Below are positions 1 through 7,818 of a DNA stretch of 64,000 nucleotides, in pieces; within the stretch, counting starts at the first letter, position 1, and the number at the start of each line of letters is the position of its first letter. The position numbers and the translations under genes were made by a program. Under the pieces are notes generated by a model. That model ran no database searches and was not told the DNA's origin. It saw only the letters and a program-made list of their open reading frames with translations. This DNA is from Magnetospirillum sp. 64-120 (GTDB taxonomy: Bacteria; Pseudomonadota; Alphaproteobacteria; Rhodospirillales; Magnetospirillaceae), in the NCBI GenBank assembly GCA_001898825.1, contig MKVK01000014.1, forward strand, positions 248,001 to 312,000. Reading direction: 5' to 3'.

Positions 1-510
1 GTCGCCGCGCAGGTTGCCGGCGTTGAAGTCGGTCTGGAAGGTGTCACCCTGACGGAAGACCGAGACGCCGACCACGGTGCGTTCGTTGACCATCACGTCA
101 TAGCCGGCGGTCTGGTTGGACATGGTACCGCTATAGGCGGCACCGGAAACCGTGCTGGACAAAGTGTTGGCGCCCATGGACACCCACAGCGCCTGATTGA
201 TCGAGCCATCACCGGCAGAGACGCCGGTTTCCATCATGCCGGCAGTACGGGACGACCGGCCCGAGCCGCCAAGGATGCCGCTCACATGGGAAGCGATGGT
301 GGTGGTGACGGTGGTGGTGGTGGTGCGGGTGACCTCACCCTGGGTCTGAGTGGCGCCGGATACCGTGGGATTGGTGCCGCAGCCACTGTAGCTGGCGCTG
401 GCCCCCGAGCCCGAGGTGTAGCAAGTATCCTCGCTAGTGGCCCAGGCCGCGGTGGACAGCCACGACAAGGAACCAGCCACGCAGGTCGTCAGCAGAAAAA
501 CTTTACGCAT
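1..510 (-). CDS. Autotransporter-like outer-membrane protein, N-terminal part (truncated by window edge)
   Basis: The first 170 codons are present; the rest lies beyond base 1. The product opens with a clear Sec signal peptide (MRKVFLLTTCVAGSLSWLSTA, likely cut after AWA near residue 24). A Thr/Ser/Gly-rich stretch follows (TRTTTTTVTTT near residue 55), then a segment (SMGANTLSSTVSGAAYSGTM, then a tract with MVNERTVVGVSVF) that resembles the beginning of an autotransporter beta-barrel domain. The ATG at 510 is chosen because the signal peptide starts there and a G-rich ribosome-binding stretch lies just upstream. The autotransporter assignment is an inference from the visible portion; the barrel itself cannot be seen. 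Confidence 0.7.
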   Translation of the reverse strand, partial: MRKVFLLTTCVAGSLSWLSTAAWATSEDTCYTSGSGASASYSGCGTNPTVSGATQTQGEVTRTTTTTVTTTIASHVSGILGGSGRSSRTAGMMETGVSAGDGSINQALWVSMGANTLSSTVSGAAYSGTMSNQTAGYDVMVNERTVVGVSVFRQGDTFQTDFNAGNLRGD

Positions 511-746
511 CGTCATCCCCCCACCCGTCTTACGACATCAACGAACGTGTATTGTTTCCCCCTGGGATTGTCAATAATCACAAAAATTGTGCGGATAACA
601 CTGTTGACTGACCGGACGTTGCGCACAGAAATGCCGCCCGGCAGATAATCTAATGGCAGTCTTTAGGGCGCCAACAGCCCCGCCACGAAAACCTGACCGG
701 ACAGCAGTGGATCAAGTCCAGGCACGACGGTGGGAGAAATGGATTC

Positions 747-1706
747 TTACCGCTGGTCGAAGCGGATTTCGATACGGCGGTTCTTGGCCAGGGCGGCTTC
801 GGTGTTGGACGCATCCAGCGGCTGGAACTCCCCGAAGCCGGCCGCCGCCAGACGGTCGGCGGGGACGCCGGCGTCGATCAGGGTGCGGATGACGGTGATG
901 GCGCGCGCCGTCGACAGCTCCCAGTTGGACGGGAAGCGGTCGGATTTGATGGGCCGTTTGTCGGTATGGCCGTCAACCCGCAGCACCCAGTTCACTTCCT
1001 TGGGGATTTGGCGGGCCAGTTCCATCAGGGTCTTGGCCAGTTGGCGGACCTGCTGTTCGCCGCTGGTGCCCAGGTCGGCGGACGCGCTGTCGAACAGCAA
1101 TTCCGACTGGAAGACGAAGCGGTCGCCTTCGATGCGGATACCCTGGCGGTCCCCCAGCACCTTGCGCAATTTTCCGAAGAATTCCGAACGGTAACGCTGC
1201 AATTCCTCGACCTTGCCGGCCAGTGCCACGTTCAGGCGCTTGCCCAGATCGGCGATCTGGGCCTTTTGTTCCGCCGACAGCTTTTCCGAGACATCCAGGG
1301 CGGCGGCCAGCTTTTCCAATTGTTCGCGCATGGCCGCCATTTGCTGGTTCAGCAATTCGGCCTGGCTTTTGGCGCTTTCGGAAAGCTGCTTTTCATCCTG
1401 AAGCGTGTTCAACAGGTTGTCGCGTTCGGCCAGGGACGCCTTCAGTTCGTCCTGAAGACGGGACAGATTGGCTTTGACGTCGGCGGACTTGGCCTTTTCC
1501 AGGGACAATTGTTCGACCAGAGAGGCCATTTCGGCATGCAGCTTTGACAGTTCCTGATCGCGGCCGGTCAGCGCGTTGCCCATGAAGTACTGGGCCAGCA
1601 CGAAGACCAGCAACACGAAGATCAGGCTCATCAACAACGTCGCCATGGCATCGACGAAGCCGGGCCAGATGTCCACGCTTTGACGGAAGCGGCGGCCGCG
1701 CGGCAT
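747..1706 (-). CDS. MotB-like peptidoglycan-binding protein with OmpA domain
   Basis: 319 residues with the layout of a MotB/TolR-type stator partner. A short basic N-terminus precedes one transmembrane helix (about 20-41) that starts with an aspartate (D19, in GFVDAMATLL), the position of the proton-carrying Asp in MotB-type proteins. A long Gln/Glu/Lys-rich coiled coil covers about 45-165. A C-terminal OmpA-like peptidoglycan-binding domain (about 195-317) carries GHTDKRPI and NWELSTARA. It lies 5 bp downstream of the MotA/ExbB-like gene at 1712-2863, so the two are almost certainly co-transcribed and form one inner-membrane complex anchored to the wall. No flagellar genes are nearby, so this is probably not the flagellar stator. 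The cargo is unknown. Confidence 0.85.
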   Translation of the reverse strand: MPRGRRFRQSVDIWPGFVDAMATLLMSLIFVLLVFVLAQYFMGNALTGRDQELSKLHAEMASLVEQLSLEKAKSADVKANLSRLQDELKASLAERDNLLNTLQDEKQLSESAKSQAELLNQQMAAMREQLEKLAAALDVSEKLSAEQKAQIADLGKRLNVALAGKVEELQRYRSEFFGKLRKVLGDRQGIRIEGDRFVFQSELLFDSASADLGTSGEQQVRQLAKTLMELARQIPKEVNWVLRVDGHTDKRPIKSDRFPSNWELSTARAITVIRTLIDAGVPADRLAAAGFGEFQPLDASNTEAALAKNRRIEIRFDQR

Positions 1707-1711
1707 GGCGG

Positions 1712-2863
1712 TTACTCCGGTTGGTCCTCGGCCAGGGCGGCGATGGTGCGGGCCAGCAGCTTGAACTGTGCCCGCAATTCGCCCACCAGCTCGTCATGGG
1801 AACGGGCGTTCAGTTCCACCAGACGATTCATGGAAACGTCCAGGTTACGCAGATGGGTCCGGCTGACTTCGTCCATGCCGGCCGTGGGCACGGCGGCGCC
1901 GACGCCGCTTTGTTCAGCCAGACGGGCCAGCAGCGGCCGCATTTCCAGCTGCGCCTCGCCCAGCTTCAGCATCAACGCCTGCTCAACCTTCATCTGGTCG
2001 GCCAGGGTGGACAGCCGGTCGTTCAGCGACTGGATGTTGGAATTGGCGGAAATACGGCTTTCCTCGCCACGCGAGATGGTGCGCTGCAAGCCGTCCAGGG
2101 AATCGGCCGTCTGTTCCAGCAAAGCCCGGATATAGGCCGGCACCGATTGGTCGCCCTCGGCGACGCCCCCGGACGAGCCCAAACGGGTCTGGCCGGCCAG
2201 CCATTCTTCCAATTCGTTGTAGAAGCTGTTCTGGGCCTGGCCCGCCTGCAGATCCAAGAAGCCCAGGACCAGCGACCCGGCCAAGCCGAACAGCGAGGTG
2301 GAAAAGGCGGTGCCCATGCCGGCCAGCGGCGCTTCCAGGCCCGACTTCATGCGGTCGAAGGCGGCGGCGGCGGCGTCGCCGCCCACCGACAGGCTGGCGA
2401 TCACCTCGCCCACCGATCCCACCGTGCGCGACAGGCCCCAAAAGGTGCCCAACAGTCCCAAAAAGATCAGCAGGCCGACGAAATATCTGGCCAGTTCGCG
2501 GCTTTCATCCAGCCGCGAGCCGATGGAATCCAGCACCGAGCGCAGGCCCATGGCGGACAGGCTCATGCGGCCCTGGCGTTCGCCCAGCATGCCGGCCATG
2601 GGCCCCAGCAGACGCAGGCGGCCACCCGACGGCGCCGGCTGGCCGCGCATCCAGCTTTCCAGCCATTCCACTTCCGGCTTCAGCAGCAGCACCTGACGGA
2701 AGTTCAGCCCGATACCCAGCAAGAACACGCCCAAGATCAAACCGTTGAGCGCCGGATTGGCCATGAAGGCCTGTTCCAATCCAGCCGCCAGCATGGCGGC
2801 GACGGCGGCGACGGCCGCCAGGAACAAGATCATGCGAACCAGGTAGCGACTGGGTCGGGTCAT
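1712..2863 (-). CDS. MotA/TolQ/ExbB-family proton-channel protein
   Basis: 383 residues. Four hydrophobic helices are visible: about 9-28, 36-58, 140-165 (FVGLLIFLGLLGTFWGLSRT) and 200-228. The last two resemble the conserved channel helices of ExbB/TolQ/MotA proteins. The C-terminal ~130 residues are charged and helical, probably cytoplasmic. The next gene in the operon (747-1706) supplies the single-helix, Asp-bearing, OmpA-tailed partner, as expected for a proton-driven stator pair. Start ATG at 2863; an internal Met at residue 11 is possible but would shorten the cytoplasmic lead. Exact role unknown. Confidence 0.82.
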   Translation of the reverse strand: MTRPSRYLVRMILFLAAVAAVAAMLAAGLEQAFMANPALNGLILGVFLLGIGLNFRQVLLLKPEVEWLESWMRGQPAPSGGRLRLLGPMAGMLGERQGRMSLSAMGLRSVLDSIGSRLDESRELARYFVGLLIFLGLLGTFWGLSRTVGSVGEVIASLSVGGDAAAAAFDRMKSGLEAPLAGMGTAFSTSLFGLAGSLVLGFLDLQAGQAQNSFYNELEEWLAGQTRLGSSGGVAEGDQSVPAYIRALLEQTADSLDGLQRTISRGEESRISANSNIQSLNDRLSTLADQMKVEQALMLKLGEAQLEMRPLLARLAEQSGVGAAVPTAGMDEVSRTHLRNLDVSMNRLVELNARSHDELVGELRAQFKLLARTIAALAEDQPE

Positions 2864-2954
2864 GGGGTTTCCTTGCTCAGGATCGGCGGAGGAACAGGGA
2901 GGATGGCCGAAAAATGTGGCGAGGACGGGGCGACATCACGCCGCCCCCCTTCGC

Positions 2955-4172
2955 TTAGCGGCCCACCAGGACGGCGTCGACGCGGTCAGCGGGGCCGCGG
3001 CCGTCCAGCTTGTTGCCCAGGGCGCGGACTTCGATGCGGGTCGAGCGGATACCCTTGTCCATCAGCACCTTGCGCACTTCCAGGGCGCGCGACAGCGACA
3101 GACGACGAGCCTTGGACGCCGAAGCCTCGTCCCCCGAGGCATAGGCCAGCAATTGCAGGTTCAGGTCCTCGTCCTTCTGCATGCGCTTGACCAGGGCGGC
3201 CAAGTCGCCGCGGCTGGCGTCGGACAGCTTGGAATCTTCGGCGGGGAACATCAGCGACACGGTGTCGCTGCCACGGGACATGGCCGGCGGCTCGGCGGAC
3301 GGCAAGGACGCGACCTGCTGGGGCATCACCGGGATCGGCGGCGGCACCGGGGCCAACAGCGGCTGCGGCGCGGCGGCGACGACAGGAGCGGCAGCGACAG
3401 GAGCAGCGGCTGGGGCCAGAGCGGCGACCGGCGCCGGCGGTTCGACCTTCGCGGGTTCGGGGGCCTTGGCCACCTCCACCGGCTTGGCGGCTTCCACCTT
3501 GGCCGGGGCCGGCTCGGCGACCTTCACCGGTTCAGGAGCCTTGACGGGTTCCGGGACCTTGGCCACTTCCACCGGCTTGGCGGTTTCGACCTTGGGGGCT
3601 GCGGCGGGAACGGTTTCAGCAATCGGCGCCGCCTTGGGCGGCACGCCCGGCTTGGCGGCGGGAACAGCACCGGTTGCGGCGACCTTGGCCGGAGCGGCGG
3701 CAGGCTTGGCAACCTCGGCGGCCTTGCGTTCCTGCATCATGGCGGCGATGTCGGCGGGTTCTTCACGCGGCGGCTGCGGCTTGGCGACAGCGGCCGGCGC
3801 CGGCTTGGTGGCGGCCACCTTGGCGGGCGCGGCCTTGGCGGCCTGGGCCTTGGGCGGCTTGGCGGCAGCGGCCTTGCCGGGCTTATAAGGCTTGAAGGCC
3901 AGACCCTGCGGCCCGGCCGAGGGCTGGGCCCGCTTGACACCGGGCGGCGTCAGCTGGCCCGAGCCGTCGCGGCCGTGCAGGTCGTTCTTCAGCATGTCGG
4001 CCAGACTGGGCTGACGGCCCAGACCGTCCAGCACCGACCAGTTCACCACCACGTCGGGTTGCCCCGATCCACCAATCACCACCTGCGCCTGGGCGGGCAC
4101 GACCGAAGTCATCGGCGCCACGGCCCCCAGAAGCGCGGAAAGCGCCACAATTCGCCAAGTCGCCTTCGCCAT
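2955..4172 (-). CDS. Secreted OmpA-family protein with Ala/Pro/Lys-rich linker
   Basis: 405 residues: signal peptide (about 1-30, ending AQA), a conserved-looking segment about 35-95 (VVVNWSVLDGLGRQPSLADM), a long low-complexity linker about 100-290 built from repeats such as AKPVEVAKVPEPVKAPEPVK, and a C-terminal OmpA-like domain (about 300-405) with DEASASKARRLSLSRALEVR. The linker resembles the periplasm-spanning Pro/Lys/Ala rods of TonB-like proteins. It sits 91 bp upstream of the MotA/MotB-like pair on the same strand, suggesting one envelope machine with two wall-binding components. Function beyond peptidoglycan binding is not known. Confidence 0.78.
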   Translation of the reverse strand: MAKATWRIVALSALLGAVAPMTSVVPAQAQVVIGGSGQPDVVVNWSVLDGLGRQPSLADMLKNDLHGRDGSGQLTPPGVKRAQPSAGPQGLAFKPYKPGKAAAAKPPKAQAAKAAPAKVAATKPAPAAVAKPQPPREEPADIAAMMQERKAAEVAKPAAAPAKVAATGAVPAAKPGVPPKAAPIAETVPAAAPKVETAKPVEVAKVPEPVKAPEPVKVAEPAPAKVEAAKPVEVAKAPEPAKVEPPAPVAALAPAAAPVAAAPVVAAAPQPLLAPVPPPIPVMPQQVASLPSAEPPAMSRGSDTVSLMFPAEDSKLSDASRGDLAALVKRMQKDEDLNLQLLAYASGDEASASKARRLSLSRALEVRKVLMDKGIRSTRIEVRALGNKLDGRGPADRVDAVLVGR

Positions 4173-4320
4173 GGACTCGCACCCTCTGCTGTGCCCTTAC
4201 ATAGATGCGGCACAGACTAACCCATAGGGAGTCGCGGTACAACACCGTGTTGACAAAATCGCAACACGGCCGGCGCGGCAAGAATTATTTAAAGAAAGGG
4301 TTAACCCGCAAGTATCGGAA

Positions 4321-5118
4321 TTAACCCCGCGCCTCGCGCAGCATGGTCAGCAGCTTGGGATGAATTTTGTCGTTGCCGGCGACCACGTCACCACTGTCCA
4401 GCATGGTGGAACGACCAGTGAAATCCGACACGTAGCCGCCCGCTTCCTTGACCAGGACGATGCCGGCGGCGATGTCCCAGGGCTTCAAGCCCGATTCCCA
4501 GAACCCTTCACAGCGGCCGGCAGCCACATAGGCCATGTCCAGGGCGGCGGAACCGAAGCGGCGGATGCCGGCGGTCTGTTCCATGGCGGCGGTCAGCTCC
4601 TTGATGAAGGTCTTCTGCCCCGGACGGCCACGATGGGGGATGCCGGTGGCCAGCACCGCCTCGTGCAGGTCGCGCCGCGCCGACACCCGCAGGCGCCATT
4701 CATTCAGGAAGGCCCCCGATCCCTTTTCGGCATGGAACATGGAATCGGAAATCGGTTCGTAGATCACCCCGGCGATGATTTCACCGTCGCGTTCCAGGCC
4801 GATGGACACGGCGAAATGCGGGATGCCGTGGATGAAATTGGTGGTGCCGTCGATGGGATCGATGATCCAGCGATGGCTTTTGTCCTCGCCGGCCACCTCG
4901 CCGCCTTCTTCCAACAGGAAACCGAAGGCCGGGCGGGCCTTGGACAATTCCTGGCGCAGGCTTTTTTCCGCCCGGATGTCGGCGGAGGAAACGAAGTCCG
5001 AAGTGCCCTTCATGGACACCTGCAGCTTTTCGACCTCGCCGAAATCGCGCACCATTCCGCGGCCAGCCTTGCGGGCGGCGTTCATCATGACATTGAGAAT
5101 GGGGGAACGGACGATCAC
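4321..5118 (-). CDS. suhB: Inositol-monophosphatase family protein (SuhB-type)
   Basis: 265 residues from a GTG start at 5118. The frame is open further upstream, but that region is the efp terminator hairpin; GTG 5118 has a GGGAG ribosome site about 8 nt upstream and gives the usual family N-terminus (PILNVMMNAARKAGRG). The Mg2+-binding signatures are intact: EE at about 70-71, DPIDGTTNF (D87, D90), and the C-terminal LKPWDIAAG motif. Family members hydrolyse inositol-1-phosphate or related sugar phosphates, and SuhB also has a role in rRNA antitermination in E. coli. The substrate here is not determined. It lies directly downstream of efp but behind a terminator. Confidence 0.9.
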   Translation of the reverse strand: MIVRSPILNVMMNAARKAGRGMVRDFGEVEKLQVSMKGTSDFVSSADIRAEKSLRQELSKARPAFGFLLEEGGEVAGEDKSHRWIIDPIDGTTNFIHGIPHFAVSIGLERDGEIIAGVIYEPISDSMFHAEKGSGAFLNEWRLRVSARRDLHEAVLATGIPHRGRPGQKTFIKELTAAMEQTAGIRRFGSAALDMAYVAAGRCEGFWESGLKPWDIAAGIVLVKEAGGYVSDFTGRSTMLDSGDVVAGNDKIHPKLLTMLREARG

Positions 5119-5143
5119 GGCGGGAACTCCCAGGATGACAAAA

Positions 5144-5180
5144 ACAAGAAACCGCTCCCCGGTATAAACCAGGGAGCGGT
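5144..5180 (-). terminator. Rho-independent terminator of efp
   Basis: On the minus strand, 19 bp past the efp stop, ACCGCTCCC pairs with GGGAGCGGT (5151-5159 with 5172-5180) across a 12-nt loop and is followed by TTCTTGTTTTTG. This separates efp from the phosphatase gene and rules out the upstream start codons of the latter. Confidence 0.85.
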
Positions 5181-5198
5181 GCAAGTACCAGAACAGCC

Positions 5199-5762
5199 TT
5201 ACTTGGCGCGTTCGACGTAGGTGCAGTCGCCGGTGTTGACGATGATCTTCTCACCCTCGGCGATGAACGGGGGCACCAAAATCTTCAGGCCGTTTTCCAG
5301 CTTGGCCGGCTTGTAGGACGACGAAGCGGTCTGCCCCTTCACCACCGGATCGGCTTCGACCACGGTCATGGTGACCTTTTCCGGCAGGCTGACCGAAACC
5401 GGCGAGCCTTCGATGAAGTCGACGGCCACTTGCATGCCGTCCTGCAGGAAGGCGGCGGCTTCGCCCAGGATGTCGGTGGACAGGTTGAACTGTTCGAAGT
5501 TTTCCTGGTCCATGAAGGTCAACGCTTCGCCGTCGGCGAACAGGAAGGTGCAGTCCTTTTCCTCGACGTTGCACTTTTCCACGGTGTCGGCGGTGCGCCA
5601 GCGTTCGTTGGTCTTGGTGCCGGTGCGGATGTCGCGCATTTCCACGGTGATGAAGGCGCCGCCCTTGCCCGGCTGGACGATGGCGGTCTTCAGCACGGCC
5701 CACTGGCGGCCGTTGTGTTCGATGATGTTGCCGACGCGGATCAGGTTGGCGTTGATTTTCAT
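5199..5762 (-). CDS. efp: Elongation factor P
   Basis: 187 residues with the three-domain EF-P layout (KOW-like domain 1-65, OB domains about 66-130 and 131-187). EF-P binds stalled ribosomes between P and E sites and rescues polyproline stalls. The modification loop reads PGKGG with the lysine at position 33, matching the lysine that EpmA/EpmB beta-lysylate in E. coli. Both modifying enzymes are encoded nearby (7819-8880 and 8938-10002), so beta-lysylation rather than rhamnosylation is expected. ATG 5762 is chosen because MKINANLIR is the family start; open sequence upstream is not conserved EF-P. Confidence 0.96.
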   Translation of the reverse strand: MKINANLIRVGNIIEHNGRQWAVLKTAIVQPGKGGAFITVEMRDIRTGTKTNERWRTADTVEKCNVEEKDCTFLFADGEALTFMDQENFEQFNLSTDILGEAAAFLQDGMQVAVDFIEGSPVSVSLPEKVTMTVVEADPVVKGQTASSSYKPAKLENGLKILVPPFIAEGEKIIVNTGDCTYVERAK

Positions 5763-5838
5763 GGGACAATCCAAAGGTCTGACGGGAAAATTGGCGCGGA
5801 ACCTAGCAGGTTGCCCAACGGATGGCAACCTTGGCGCC

Positions 5839-6693
5839 TTATTTTCTGGCGCCCCCCTTCTGCGTCAGCCAAACCGACGTCAAAACCAGCCCGGCGCCGG
5901 CCCATTGCCAGCCCCCCAAGCCTTGGCCGGCCAAAACCCAGCCCAACAACGTGGCCGAGACCGGCGACAGCAGCCCCAGGGCGGAAACCGTCGCCGCCGG
6001 CAGCACCGTCAGGCCGCGGAACCACAGAACATAGGCGATGCCGGCGCCGATCAGCCCCAGATAGGCATAGGCCCCCACCTGCAACAGGGACAACGGCGGC
6101 AACGCCGGCTCGAACCAAAGCGCCGCCGGGGCCAGCAGCACGCCGCCGGCCACCAGTTGCCACGAGGTGAAGACCAGCATGGAGACCGGCGGACGCCAGC
6201 GCAGGGTCAAGGCCATGCCCAGGGCCATGCAGGCGGCACCGCCCAACGCCGCCGCCACGCCGATGCCGTCCAAGGCGGCTTGCGGCGTCAGCACCAGGGT
6301 GGCAACCCCGGCCACCCCCAGCAATCCGGCCCCCAGCACCAGCGGGCGCGGCTTGATCCCCACCAGCGGCCAAACCAGAATTCCCACCAGCAGGGGCTGA
6401 ATGGCCCCCAAAGTGGCGGCGACGCCGCCGGGCAGGCGATAGGCGGCGACGAACAGCGCCGCCTGGAACAATGCGATGTTCAACGCCCCCAGCACCAGCG
6501 CGCGGCCCCACCAAGCGCCTTTCGGCAGATGACGGTGCCCCAGCACCATCAGAAGCCCCACCGGCAACACCCGCAGACAGGCGGCGGTGATGGGCCGGTC
6601 GGGCGGCAGGATGGTCGAGGTGACGATGTAAGTGCTGCCCCAGACCAGCGGCGCCAGCGCGGTGACCAGCATGTGGCGGAAGACCAATTTCAC
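5839..6693 (-). CDS. EamA/DMT-family exporter
   Basis: 284 residues, almost wholly hydrophobic, with ten predicted helices in two five-helix halves typical of the drug/metabolite transporter superfamily. It starts with GTG at 6693 (MKLVFRHMLVTALAPLVWGS); the N-terminal APLVWGSTY motif is characteristic of EamA domains. It is divergent from the MarR regulator at 6778 with two near-identical palindromes between them, so it is the likely repression target. Substrate unknown; family members export amino acids, metabolites or small toxic compounds. Confidence 0.88.
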   Translation of the reverse strand: MKLVFRHMLVTALAPLVWGSTYIVTSTILPPDRPITAACLRVLPVGLLMVLGHRHLPKGAWWGRALVLGALNIALFQAALFVAAYRLPGGVAATLGAIQPLLVGILVWPLVGIKPRPLVLGAGLLGVAGVATLVLTPQAALDGIGVAAALGGAACMALGMALTLRWRPPVSMLVFTSWQLVAGGVLLAPAALWFEPALPPLSLLQVGAYAYLGLIGAGIAYVLWFRGLTVLPAATVSALGLLSPVSATLLGWVLAGQGLGGWQWAGAGLVLTSVWLTQKGGARK

Positions 6694-6706
6694 GATCCCT
6701 TGGAAA

Positions 6707-6724
6707 TATCTTGATATCGAGATA
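6707..6724. promoter_or_regulatory. Putative MarR operator, copy 1
   Basis: TATCTTGATATCGAGATA is an imperfect palindrome in the divergent promoter region between the exporter and its MarR-type regulator. It matches the copy at 6744-6761 at most positions (core TCTTGAT, TC half-sites). Centres are 37 bp apart. Palindromes of this size are typical of MarR dimer sites; binding itself is inferred. Confidence 0.65.
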
Positions 6725-6743
6725 CTATCAGATGGCGACGAAC

Positions 6744-6761
6744 TGTCTTGATGTCAAGATA
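6744..6761. promoter_or_regulatory. Putative MarR operator, copy 2
   Basis: TGTCTTGATGTCAAGATA, an almost perfect palindrome (TCTTGA/TCAAGA arms). It covers the upstream candidate start codons of the MarR gene (TTG 6748, ATG 6751), which argues that translation begins at ATG 6778 and that the regulator represses its own gene. Confidence 0.65.
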
Positions 6762-6777
6762 TCTGGGTGGAAGACCT

Positions 6778-7269
6778 ATGCATAAGGACAAGCTGGACCT
6801 GATCTTGGACCAATGGGCGGCGGAAAAGCCGGACCTGGACTGCGCCCCCATGGCGGTGATCGGCCGGGCGCTACGTCTGGCCACCCACCTGGACCGCGAA
6901 TTGTCCAAGGTCTTTGCCCAATTGGGCCTGCCGCCCGGCGGCTTCGACGTGCTGGCCACGCTGTTGCGATCGGGGCCGCCCTATCAATTGTCGCCCAACG
7001 ACCTCTTGCGCTGGATGCTGGTGACGTCCGGGACCATGACCAACCGCCTGGACCAGTTGGAAAAGGCCGGCTGGGTCGAACGCAAACCCAATCCCGCCGA
7101 CGGCCGGGGCGTCCTGGTGGCGTTGACCACGGCGGGCCGGCAAATGGCCGAACGGGCATTGGCCGCCCATCTGGACAATGAAAGACGGCTGCTGGCCGGC
7201 CTTACTGCAGCGCAGCAAGAACAGTTGGCGGATTTATTACGCCTTTGGATGCGTAATTTCGAAACATGA
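6778..7269 (+). CDS. MarR-family transcriptional regulator
   Basis: 163 residues from ATG 6778, which has a GGGTGGAAG ribosome site. The winged-helix core (about 45-135) includes GGFDVLATLLRSGPPYQLSP, the recognition region with SGTMTNRLDQLEKAGWVER, and the wing NPADGRGVLVALT, all classical MarR features. The gene is divergent from a DMT exporter with two operator-like palindromes between, so it probably represses both until an effector binds. The effector is unknown. Confidence 0.9.
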   Translation: MHKDKLDLILDQWAAEKPDLDCAPMAVIGRALRLATHLDRELSKVFAQLGLPPGGFDVLATLLRSGPPYQLSPNDLLRWMLVTSGTMTNRLDQLEKAGWVERKPNPADGRGVLVALTTAGRQMAERALAAHLDNERRLLAGLTAAQQEQLADLLRLWMRNFET

Positions 7270-7351
7270 AGTCATAATTTCTTTAAGGACAATACCCGCC
7301 CAAAAAGCGTAGAGTGACAAAAATCAATCTTCTCGGGGGAGGAGGATGTCG

Positions 7352-7816
7352 ATGCGCCTTTATCTGGACGTGGACGGAACCTTGTTGCGGCGCTCGGGCC
7401 ATGCCCGACTGCGCGGGGATTTCGCCCCCGCCAACAACTTGCTGCGCTTCCTGGAATGGGCCGCCGATAATTTCGACTGCGCCTGGGTGACCACCCGGAC
7501 CCGCCATGGTGCTTGCGACAAGTTGCTGGACGTGTTGCGTCAAGCCGTCGGCCCCGGCGACGAATGGGACCGCATCGCCCACTTGGTCAAGTCCTTCGCC
7601 ACGCCCCCCTGGTCCGACTTCAAGGCCGAAGCCATGACGTTGGATGAAGACTTCCTGTGGGTGGACGACGCCCCGGACGAGGAATCGCTGGAAGCCATGC
7701 GCCGCATGGGCCGTCAGGGCTGTTGGATTCCGGTGGACGTGGACGGCCGCCCCGACGACCTGCGACGGGTGATGGACGTGATCGAGGCGCGCCGCGCCCC
7801 CATGGCGGCGGAATAG
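7352..7816 (+). CDS. HAD-like small protein of unknown substrate
   Basis: 154 residues. The N-terminus MRLYLDVDGTLLRRS contains the HAD nucleophile motif DVDGT; a later acidic segment LWVDDAPDEES could be the Mg2+-binding motif IV. A basic catalytic lysine/arginine is less obvious. The strong AGGAGG at 7340-7345 is spaced 6 nt from ATG 7352, so this start is preferred to ATG 7346. The protein is compact, with no large cap domain. It ends 3 bp before the convergent epmB stop. HAD hydrolase fold is likely; the reaction is unknown. Confidence 0.7.
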   Translation: MRLYLDVDGTLLRRSGHARLRGDFAPANNLLRFLEWAADNFDCAWVTTRTRHGACDKLLDVLRQAVGPGDEWDRIAHLVKSFATPPWSDFKAEAMTLDEDFLWVDDAPDEESLEAMRRMGRQGCWIPVDVDGRPDDLRRVMDVIEARRAPMAAE

Positions 7817-7818
7817 CC

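Noticed and set aside
286..648. Gly-rich plus-strand frame at the left edge
   Set aside because: It is antisense to the signal peptide and Thr-rich region of the autotransporter-like gene.
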